Translations under genes and position numbers: made by a program | Source: Centropus unirufus | Taxonomy: Eukaryota > Chordata > Aves > Cuculiformes > Centropidae | NCBI GenBank assembly: GCA_013397695.1 | Contig: VYZI01000524.1 | Coordinates: forward strand, 186,001 to 250,000 | Reading direction: 5' to 3' | Length of the DNA stretch: 64,000 bases | Notes under the pieces: model-generated | The model's database searches: none | The model's input: only the letters and a program-made list of their open reading frames with translations | What the model was told of the DNA's origin: nothing | Shown here: positions 1-9,129 of the stretch, piece after piece | How the letters are laid out: every line of letters starts with the position of its first letter | How positions within the stretch are numbered: the first letter of the stretch is position 1

Positions 1-235
1 CTAACAAGACCGCCATGGAGTCCATGATAAACCAGCCTGGAGAGGTTGCTAAGTTCCCAGTGAGAAGTGACCACACTCAACAGCCACCTCATACAGTCTT
101 CTCAGTTTCCTGTATGCTAGTTCTGCCTGATTTATCCCATGGTCTCCTTAATTCAGTCTCGTCATATCTTCTCTGCACTGCTTTGCCTCACTCAGTGCTG
201 AGTCTCGTCCTCTTCCATTTTTCAGGAAGAATTGC

Positions 236-543
236 CAACAGGAAAGATGAGAAGGGGATCTATCAGGGAGTGTAGTGACAGGATGAGGAGGAGTGGTTTT
301 AAGCTAAAAGAGGAGAAATTCAGATTTGCTAGTAAGAAGAATTTTTTTCCTATGAGGGTGGTGAAGCACAGGCCTAGGTTGCCCAGAGAGGTCATGGAAG
401 CCCCATCTCTGTAGGTCTTCAAGGCCAGGTTGAATGAGACTTTGAGCAACCTGATGCAGTGGAAGGTGTCTCTGCACATGACAGAGATGGGTGGTACTGG
501 CTGATCTTTAAGGTCCCTTCCAACTCAAACCACTCTGTTATTC
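236..543 (+). mobile_element. CR1 LINE, 5'-truncated 3' end
   Basis: Typical CR1 3' sequence: ATCAGGGAGTGTAGTGACAGG, a purine block, GTTGCCCAGAGAGGTCATGG, TTGAGCAACCTGATGCAGTGG, and a degenerate AAACCACTCTGTTATTC end. Non-coding remnant. Confidence 0.88.
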
Positions 544-1984
544 AGCTCATCATGTGCAATTTGTTGCCCCATCTGTTGTATGTCTCTCCCTTCTGCCTCT
601 GCCTTGTTTCCTTAGCATAAATGTCCCGAATTGTCTGTTTTTGTTTGCAAACAGCCTGCTGAAGGACAAACCCATCTGTTGGGGCTGATAGGCAGACACT
701 TCCCAGATAGATGGGATATTACTGTAACACAGTGTGGAGTCAGTGAGAACAAAGATGTGTGCTTCTTGGGGGATACTGGTAGAACATCCTTGTAGAGAGG
801 GGCCTGGCTAAAACCACAGAAGCTCAGTACCATGACATGGTTTGATATAGTCCAAGCATTCCTAGACAACTGGTAAAGCTGTATGTAGGAAGACAAGAAG
901 TTTTTAGTGAGCAACAGGGATGGATTAGAGAGCCTGGAGCAGTTTGTGCTAAGGATTTGGATTTAAATCTGATCCCGTGTCACACTTTTTATCTAAAACT
1001 CTTAGTGGCATTATGGTGTGCTATGTTTTTTCAGCCTGGAAGCAGGGCTTGATATGGGAATCCCACTCCTAAATCAAGGTTCTCCTGCTCCTGGCTGAGG
1101 GAGTAGGTGACTTCTAACAGCACAAGGTGCTGCTAGCAAAGGCAGCTTGTGTGTTGTTCCCTTTCTTAGTGGAACAGTATGACTTTGTGGATCAGTATGG
1201 TGTCCTCCGAAGGACAAAGAGGACAGGCTGCTGGCAAGCAGGACGCAGTTTGATGGATCGTTGATCTGATGGACCACAGCAAGTCCTAACATGGAATGTA
1301 GTCAGCAATGCCTGCTTTCATACCAAAGTTGATGGAATCTTCCTTTCCCCGAGCCAGTCCTCGCAAGTTGTCTCTTTTCCAGCAGCAGCTGTGCAAAGAG
1401 CTTACACAGCTTCAGACCCTTCTCCTCCTTTCTTCTGTGCTGTACTTTTACCAAACAACATTACTACCTTTTTCCTCCTTATTCCAAATACTTTTATCTT
1501 TCACAACGATAAAAAAAATATCAACTACCCAAGCAATCTTGAAGAACAAAGGCTTTGAGATAAGATTAGCTTGCCACAGAGATGCTTATAAGACTTTATT
1601 TTCCCTCTCCCTTCTGCTTATGAATTTCGCTTCTTGGCAGGCAGGTTGGGAATTGTTATGTAAGAGCTTAGCTACACATGATTAGAGGGGACAAAGTTAT
1701 GTTTGAAGCAGGCTTATTATCCAGTGTGGAAACTACAAGCTTGAAAAGCATATGAGCAAGTTTGTGGAGGAGAAAAACATTAGTGTCGAGTGCATGTAAA
1801 TACATGGCATCGGAAGATAGCATGTCTGATTCAGAAAGTCCTTCAGCTGTAGATCATATAAGTCTGTGAGAGTGTTGTGGGGAAAGAGCTGCTGTTAGAG
1901 ACAAGAAAACTGGACTGGGATGATCTTTGCTTGATTTTCTGTGGTTGCATTTACATTTTTAGTTCAGTTCACTGAGTGATGTGG
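544..1984. other. Non-genic stretch
   Basis: No repeat family or exon recognised. The longest frame (1308-1685, plus strand, 125 codons) is Leu/Phe/Ser-rich and unlike any protein I know; I treat it as chance. Confidence 0.5.
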
Positions 1985-2110
1985 TGCTCAAGGCCAGGCT
2001 GAAAGAGGCTTTGAGCAACCTGATCCAGTGGGAGGTGTCTGCCCAAGGCAGAGGAGTCAGAAATGGATGGGCTTTAAGGTCCCTTCCAACCCAAACCATT
2101 CTATGACTGT
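1985..2110 (+). mobile_element. CR1 LINE, short 3' fragment
   Basis: Starts at CTCAAGGCCAGGCTGAAAG, continues through GAGCAACCTGATCCAGTGGG and ends with CCAAACCATTCTATGACTG. Only about the last 125 bases survive. Confidence 0.85.
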
Positions 2111-2459
2111 GAGCAATACCTGCCTACCCACAGCAAGGAGTAGATAAGAACCTCACACAACTTGACAAAAGAACCACCCTAAAAAAATGCTGGTTTTCAA
2201 GGCCATTTATTATAAGAACATGGAGGCACACAGAAGCTAAGTGCAGTAATTTAATTTGTTAATTGCGGATCCTTTATGTTAGCTGTACCCACTTGTTATT
2301 CATACAATGGAGTCATTTCTGGTGGTGTTGAGCTTATCAGTTCCTATTTTATAAATGAATAGCACCTGAGTCATGTTTACGCTCACTCTGCAGTATTCCA
2401 CTTGTGGAATGAACTGCCCTGGACCAGGTGTGAGACCATCTAAGGAACCTGATGATCTA

Positions 2460-2640
2460 AGGAAACTGATGAGTCCATGGGACCTGATGAGATGCATCTG
2501 TGTGTCCTGAGAAATCTGGCAGATGGTGCTGCTAAGCCACTATCCATCATATCTGAGAAGTCATGGCACTCTGGTGAAGTTTTCATCGACTGGAAAAGGG
2601 GAAATATAACTCCCATTTTGCCATGCCCACATCAACAGTT
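2460..2640 (+). mobile_element. CR1 ORF2 remnant (reverse-transcriptase upstream region)
   Basis: The translated stretch from 2477 reads MGPDEMHLCVLRNLADGAAK, then PLSIISEKSWHSGEVFIDWK and RGNITPI. It matches the conserved CR1 ORF2 block with the pattern GPDGIHPRVLRELAD, PLSIIFEKSW, TGEVPEDWR. It is the only clear protein-coding LINE segment in the window; most other CR1 pieces are 3' ends. The frame is still open locally but the element is a short dead fragment. Confidence 0.85.
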
Positions 2641-2922
2641 TTTTAATCAAAAGAAATATGCAGGTTGGTGGTCTTTCCTCTCACCCAGAAGGATCAACAG
2701 CAGCACTCATCCCCCTCCAAGGAGAAGCAACAAGCCACCAATCCCCAAAGAAGTTTCTTCACCATATCTTGACTTTGCCCTATCCTTTTCACAGCCGGAC
2801 AGGTTTTGTGACATTCTTACTTTGTAATCTGACAACGGAGGTTGCTTTGCGATCAGATATATTATTTTAGACCGTGTTTGTAAAGGGGACGTGGTGGTTC
2901 CTCTCGCCTCGGACGGAATCAT

Positions 2923-3043
2923 AGAATCACAGAATTAAGTAGGAAAAGACCTTCAAGATAACATTGAGCCTGTCGGTAAACCTAACACTGCCAACTCCAT
3001 CACTAAACCACGTTGCTAAGCACAACATTTACGTCTCTTTTTT
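2923..3043 (-). mobile_element. CR1 LINE 3' end, subfamily with ACACTGCCAA block
   Basis: Begins (minus-strand 3' end) with TCATAGAATCACAGAATTA, then AAAAGACCTTCAAGATAAC, CTAACACTGCCAACTCCATC and CACTAAACCACGTTGCTAAG. It stops at ACGTCTCTTT. Confidence 0.85.
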
Positions 3044-3051
3044 TAATCCTT

Positions 3052-3200
3052 ACAGGAAGGTTTAGATTGGAAATTGGGGGAAAAAAATCTCTACTGAAAG
3101 AGTGGGGAAGCATTAGAACAGGGTGCCCAGGGCAGTGGTGGAGTCTCCCTCCCTGGGGGGGGGTCGGTTCGGCTGGGCTGACGGCCAGACTGGATGCCCC
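3052..3200 (+). mobile_element. CR1 LINE internal fragment, opposite orientation to its neighbour
   Basis: GGAAGGTTTAGATTGGAAAT, a CTACTGAAAGAG block, AAGCATTAGAACAGGGTGCC and CAGGGCAGTGGTGGAGTC are the plus-strand CR1 pattern. The 3' end is lost near the gap. Confidence 0.75.
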
Positions 3201-3272
3201 TAGAGACCTGCTCCAGCCTTCCCGGTCCTCTGACATCACACCCCGAACCCCACATCCCCCTTCACCCCCGCC

Positions 3273-3482
3273 NNNNNNNNNNNNNNNNNNNNNNNNNNNN
3301 NNNNNNNNNNNNNNNNNNNNNNNNNNNNNNNNNNNNNNNNNNNNNNNNNNNNNNNNNNNNNNNNNNNNNNNNNNNNNNNNNNNNNNNNNNNNNNNNNNNN
3401 NNNNNNNNNNNNNNNNNNNNNNNNNNNNNNNNNNNNNNNNNNNNNNNNNNNNNNNNNNNNNNNNNNNNNNNNNNNNNNNNNN
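3273..3482. other. Assembly gap (210 N)
   Basis: A run of 210 undetermined bases. It directly abuts a minisatellite on its right, and on the left C-rich sequence, so an unresolved tandem repeat is a likely reason. The true length may differ. Confidence 1.
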
Positions 3483-3483
3483 C

Positions 3484-4195
3484 CTTCTCCACGCGACTCT
3501 TGGAGCTCCGAGGTCTCTCTCAGGTCCTTCGGCTGCTCACCGGGACCCGCCGTGGCGTCATGGGGTTTCTCTCCCACCAGGCTCCTCTCCTTCATCCCTG
3601 GATGCTTCCATCTCCAAGGGCTTTCTCAGCTCCTCTACAGGACCTGCCATGTGGTCACAGGGTTCCTCTCACACCAGCTTCTCTCCTTCATCCCTGGAGG
3701 GATGCAGCGATACTTCCATCTCCAAGCGCTTTCTCAGCTCCTCTGCAGGACCTGCCATGTGGTCACAAGGTTTCTCTCCCACCAGCTTCTCTCCTTCATC
3801 CCTGGAAGGATACAGCGACACTTCTATCTCTAAGCCATTTCTCAGCATCTCTGCAGGACCTGCCATGTGGTCACAGGTTTTCTCTTCTTCCAGCTCCTCT
3901 CCTTCATCCCTGAAGGGATGCAGCGTCACTTCCACTTTTGAGTCCTCTCAGCAATTCAGCTCCTCACCAGGACCTGCCGTGGGGTCGTGCGAGTTTCTGT
4001 CCTACCAGCCTCTCCCCTTCATCCCTGGAGGGATGCAGCAGCTCCTCCATCTCCAAACCTTTCTCGGCTCCTCTCCAGGACCCGCCATGGGGTCACAGGG
4101 TTTCTCTCCCACCAGCCTCTCTCCATCCCTGGATGCCTGGTGCGAGGCAGATTCTCCCTTATCTGCTTCCAGAGCATCATGCTCTTCTGTAGGTG
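3484..4195 (+). repeat. Minisatellite, unit ~96-115 bp (mode 108)
   Basis: The motif TTCATCCCTGG recurs with its starts at about 3591, 3687, 3795, 3903, 4018 and 4122, so spacings are 96, 108, 108, 115 and about 105. Each unit also carries TCTCCAAG, CAGGACCTGCCATG and GGTCACAGGGTTTCTCTC. Units differ by substitutions and small indels. Because 108 is a multiple of three, both strands stay open across several units and give a 36-residue periodic translation, but nothing suggests real coding use. The array probably continues into the adjacent gap. Confidence 0.88.
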
Positions 4196-4206
4196 CTTTA
4201 ATCTGA

Positions 4207-5713
4207 CTTTTTTTAATTTATTGATTGATAGCTGAGGTCAGATTTCCAGCCAGTGCCTTGGTGACGTTTCTTGGCAGGCTGTGTGGGAGGAATGGAGTCA
4301 TCCCGCTGTCATGCGTCACCTCTGGAAAATGAGCTGTGCGAGTGTGTCAAGGTTATTTTAGCAGAGGTTATCCAACAGCTACCAGGCAGAGAGAACAGCA
4401 CAGCCTGGCCACCCCTCCGCCCTGCCCTGGCACGTCTGCAGTGCCAGGAAGGATGCTGGGTCCCCCAGTCTAGGACTCTCTGATCCAGAGGAATTGCCAG
4501 CAGGAGATATGTGATGGCTTTGGTTCTTTCGGCTATGCAGGCTGCAAGTGTTGTTTGAGCTGTGAGTATCCCCTAGCTGTTGCAGCTTGAGTGCTCCCAG
4601 CTGTGATGATCTGATGGACTTGCTAGTTGGCAACACTTCGGCGTGAGGGAATGAGGCTTTCCCATGGGACAGGCAAGGTGGCATGTGCCTCAACTTCTGG
4701 ATGCCCAAGGTGGGCAGTATCTTTTCTCTCGAGCTCTCGATACGCTTAGAGAAAGTAAAGGGACTTTCCATTGCCCAATACATTCTTCAGGTCTGAAGCA
4801 GAAACCATGGGTTTTGAAGACCAGCGGGAGAGGAGAACAAGCTCTTGGAGCTTAGTGGATTGGCAGGGACCATATGTCCAAGGCTTTTGGCTGTCTGGGA
4901 AGTGTGAGTGGTTAGAAATCTGTGAGATCCTGCACCCTGGAGAGAGCCTTCACTTCCTTGGAAAGAAGCAGGTTTTGGGTTTCTTTGGTTCGCTTTGTGG
5001 GGGAGCTTCCCGTGGTGTCTCAGCAGCTGGGCAGCCCCCAGAAATCCTGTGGGAGGTTTTGGGCTTGGTTCTGTCCTCTCTTTCCTTCCTCTTTTCCCTC
5101 TTTTTCTTTTTTTCTGAAGCTTGCTGCTGTGGGATTTTCTGGACCAAACCCATGACTTTCTTATCTTTCTTATCACACTAATGTGCTATTAATAACTAAT
5201 ACCTAAGAAACTACTTGCTTCCATAAACATATTTTTGTCTTTCATAGGAGCAACAGGTGCATGCTGCTTATGTAACCCTTTGGAAATCCGGCAAGGAGCA
5301 GCAGCTGGCAGTCAGCTTCCTAAATGTCATTTTGTGAACCCTTTTTCCCCTTTTCCTTCTCCCCACACTTTAATCTTCTTACAAAACTCAGAAATTTCTC
5401 CCTATCCAAGGGAGATTATGGTTTGACATTTCAACGTGTGTTTCCTTTGTGCTAATCTTTTACACCACAACTGGTGAGTTTAAAACCTGCCCTTCATCTG
5501 TGACCCTAAGTTGCATGGTTCTGGTTGTTCAAGGAGCAGGTTGCATAGCTCCAGAGCCCTCTGCCTATCACAAAGTAACAAACATTTCAAAACCAAGCAA
5601 ATGGGAACAGTGTGATATCCCTGGCTCCTGCTGCTCTCACACGCATGCTTTTTTTTCCTTCTCTTTTTTTTTTTTTAAGGTGTGGGACAACTCCTACTTT
5701 CCGTTCGGTTTTG
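4207..5713. other. Non-genic stretch upstream of the candidate TDH promoter
   Basis: No exon or transposon recognised. It contains pyrimidine-rich patches near 5073-5117 and a T-rich run at 5649-5676. It may hold upstream regulatory sequence for TDH, but nothing specific is visible. Confidence 0.4.
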
Positions 5714-5791
5714 ATTGGCTTTCAAAAGAGGCCGTGTCCTATAAATTTCCATTTCCCCTCTGCTCCTCCTCTATCACCGGCTGCAAGACAG
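5714..5791 (+). promoter_or_regulatory. TDH: Candidate TDH promoter and short non-coding first exon
   Basis: An inverted CCAAT box (ATTGG, 5714-5718) is followed 22 bases later by a TATA-like TATAAAT (5740-5746). A start site would then fall near 5768-5772. The presumed exon ends at 5791 in a strong donor, ACAG|GTGAGT. The first coding exon of TDH has an acceptor (TTCCCACAG, ending 9111) 18 bases before its ATG, so an upstream non-coding exon must exist, and this is the best candidate I can see. Joining them implies a 3.3-kb first intron. A poly-T/pyrimidine tract (5649-5676) lies just upstream. The box spacing and donor are seen directly; the link to TDH is inferred, and other leader exons between 5.8 and 9.1 kb are possible. 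Confidence 0.5.
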
Positions 5792-8700
5792 GTGAGTACA
5801 GAAGAGGAAAAATGCCAGCATATATTGCTTAATCCTTGAAATGAGCATTGGTAGTTAACTTAAATTGGCGGGATAGGGGAACTAACTGCATGTTTCACCA
5901 TAAAACTTCCTCTTTTACTTGATCTAAAAAGAGCCAGTTGCTAGTTTTAGTTTGGGCTCATGACTAAAAGCAGTAACTGAGAAACGGGCAGAAGGTAATG
6001 TTGGGGGAGGGTGCGGCTGATTAGGACATATATCTTTTTCTCTCTAGTTCTGAGTGGTATGGAAGTATTTCTGCTTGGAACAGTATGAAAGAAACACGAG
6101 AAAATTCAAGGGTTTTTACATCTGCTAAATGAATACTTTTTGTGTTCAGAGCTTTTTCAGAGCTATTTACTAACTCCTTTAAGTTATTTAAAACAGGAAA
6201 CTGATTTAGCAGAGCTGTATGGGCTTTTCTGTCTGAGTTGCTTTTGCCAGTTAAACACTGTGGTGGATCTACCTTGTCTCATGATTGGTTTGGGGTAGTG
6301 TTTTTAAGGGAAACTATTAATGTTTTTGTAGAGATGTGCACTTGCTGGCAACTTTAGAATTTAATAGCTAGTTACACCATTCCCCTGCCCCCGCTTTCAT
6401 ATTTGAAGTGCATGTTGGAGGTGGGATCTTTGCACGCATCTGTGCTGCTTGGTGAGCCAGGGTTTGTTTTTTTCAGTTTCTGGTATAAAATGAGTTTACT
6501 GTTTTTCTGAATCAGCCTAGACTTGCAAGTTAATTTTCAGCTTCAGCCTGTGTGGTTTCACTCCAGGTGCATTTGGAGAAACTGGTCCAGTCAGTGGCAA
6601 ACAGGTTTGATCCTAGCAGGGCATTTTTAGTAACAACTAACTTTAGCTCATACTTCGTTTGTAGAGCTCAAAATGCCTTTTCGTGTACTCTGAAGGGAAG
6701 ATTTCTGCAGTAGACACCAATGAGTCTCTCATTCTACAAGAGTTTATTATACCATCCTGAAACAAGAAGGAGTTATCATGGCTATTTAAACGGCAAAGGC
6801 TGGCAGTCTTCCTACATTTTTTTTTTTCTGGGAGAGATGCGTGTCTTATGTGATCAAGTTGTCTGGAAATGTCTGCCTGCTGCCTTCCTCCTCCTTGCCA
6901 CTTTTGTGTCTGATGGCTAATTTTGAGTAAGCTTGACAGGGACTGAGTCTCAAAAAGAGCAAGAAACTGTCTTTTGTGAAGGTGGGCTTGCGGGGGGGTG
7001 AAAAACTCATTGGTTCGTTGACTGAGCATCAGAGAGTACTTGAGGTGGGAAGGAACCTCTGCGGGTCATGTGGGCCAGCTCACCCAGAGTTGGTTGCCCA
7101 GAACGGGGTCCCAGTGGTTTTTAAATATCTCCAAGGATAGAGATTCCGTCACCTCTCTGGGCAACCTGTGCCAGTGCTCAGTTGCCCTCACAGAAAAAAC
7201 ATGTTTTTTGATGTCCAGAGGAAACTCCTCTATTTTAGTTTGTGCTCAGGGCCTCTGGTCCTGGCAGCGGGCACCACTGAAAAGACCCTGGCTCTGTCCT
7301 CTCTGCACCCTCCCTTCAGGTATTTATACACATTGATAAGATACCCCCTGCAGTCATCTGCAGGCTGAGCGCTCCCAGCTCTCACAGCCTTTCATCCTAG
7401 GAAAGATGTTCCAATCCTTTCATCATTGTGTCCCATCATCAGCATAAGCTGAGTTGTACTAATCAATGCTAGAGAATCAAGATAAGAGAAAGCTGTCATA
7501 ACCCCTTAGATGGAATCATCGGGAAAAGAGGCTTCACCACCCCCAGTGTGCAAGGAATAGCTTGTTTGCTCCAGTTTTGTAAGTGGGGTTAAATATGGGA
7601 ATATAAGCTTGGTGTACAACAAGGGATTGCAAGAGACTTGTGCAAAGCCTGGAGAAGATGGAGTGATGGGTTTAGTAGTGCTGTGAGAGGAGAGATATGG
7701 CTTTAATGAATCAAGCCTGTAATCAGGGAGGCTGATCCTCTAATAGGTTTGTGGCTGTGAGTTGCAGCAGAGGCTTGGCTAATTCATCAGGATACTAATG
7801 GGCCACACTTCTCAAGGCAATAAACAAGTGAGCAAACAAGTCTAAGGAGGTAGATGAGGAGAGATGCATCTCAGAATACGCCTCTCTGATCAGTTTAAAT
7901 AAGCAAATGTGCTTTTTAATACTGCACTTTCCGAGGAGGGTATATTTTATTAAACATTTGATGGATGTTTTTGCAAATCTGCTGTATTTAAATAGCAAGA
8001 CTCCCTAAAGTACTGGAAAATTCTCAGCCTTGTGTGTAGCTGTAGGTGAAAGGAACACCCATGGTAATTACTTGTTTGCTTTTCTCTGTGTACTAGAATT
8101 GGGAGTGCTGGAATTTGTCTGTGGCAATTAGCTGCTCTAATTTCTTGCTTTGGCCTTCCTCCTCCCTGAATCTCCTTTTTATAATATATATGCCACAAGA
8201 ACACACAGGAGAAGGGAACTCATAGGGTAATCTCAAGGAAGCTGGTTTGAAATTTGTTTTCATCTAATTTACTTATTCCAGCACTTTGGGAAAAAGTTAC
8301 AAGTTGTTGAAAGGGTACAAGGATTTAAAAGATTGTGCCTTAAGAATTGCATTTGAAAGAAATAAGCTGGAACATTGGAAAAAAAGTTGTGGATGCTAGG
8401 GTGATTTATTTGGGTTACACTCTTGTCTATTTGCTTCCCTGGTAGAAAGATTTGGAGAGAAAAAAACCTCATACTTGCAAGTAGCTCAGGGTAACTTAGG
8501 GATGTTTTTGCTGCGTGTTATGAGCAAATCATGTCCTTTTTTTGTGTGAGATAATTAGGACACTTTTATTAACTGAGGACTCAGTGCTGCTCCTTTGTTC
8601 TCTTCCCGGCTGCTGTCCATCATGAATATTAAGTCTGAGCAAAGCAGTGCTCTTTAAAGAGATTTACTGCCGCTCCGTTGGCTTAGCTGATGCAATACTA

Positions 8701-9111
8701 AGAAAGGTTGCTTGCTTGGGACAGTCTGAAGCTTTCACTCTGAAGTACAGACAGTGAAGGTGTGTAATCACAGCAGCTAAACTTGTTGAATTCTTTATTT
8801 GTTGTTTTTTGTGCTTGAAATCACTGTTCTAGTGACTTGATAAAGGCTTACCTTGAACTGGATTTTCAGTATTCATTACACTGTACTCAGTGCTGGAGCT
8901 GTGGGTATTTTCTTGAGCTCACTCTGAATCCTTAAACCTCTGTTCATGTTATTTCACAGCCTGCTTCTGGCAGACATGGCTCTCAGCTGACACGTCAGCT
9001 AAGAGCTGGATTGCACCACACTTGGCTTAAGCCCTTCCAGAGTTTTCTAAGGGAGTGTTTAAAATATTTAATGTGGCTGAGTCATTCGTGACTAATCTTT
9101 TCTTCCCACAG
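5792..9111 (+). other. TDH: Presumed TDH first (5' UTR) intron
   Basis: Bounded by the donor at 5792-5793 and the acceptor at 9110-9111 if the promoter call is right. Contains one minus-strand CR1 (7029-7436) and otherwise AT-rich sequence without recognisable exons. Confidence 0.45.
7029..7436 (-). mobile_element. CR1 LINE fragment in the presumed TDH first intron
   Basis: GGTGGGAAGGAACCTCTGCG, CTCCAAGGATAGAGATTCCG, CTCTGGGCAACCTGTGCCAG and GATAAGATACCCCCTGCAGT are CR1 antisense blocks; CAGGCTGAGCGCTCCCAGCT follows. It is about 400 bp long and divergent. Confidence 0.85.
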
Positions 9112-9129
9112 TGTGTTTGAAGAAGGAAG
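9112..9129 (+). other. TDH: TDH 5' UTR portion of the first coding exon
   Basis: A pyrimidine-rich acceptor (TTTTCTTCCCACAG, ending at 9111) opens the exon. Eighteen untranslated bases precede the ATG, with AAG at -3 to -1. A purine at -3 is a fair start context. No other ATG occurs in these 18 bases. Confidence 0.7.

Noticed and set aside
3013..4206. A 397-codon frame over the minisatellite
   Set aside because: It runs through 210 undetermined bases and owes its length to a repeat period divisible by three; no known domain.
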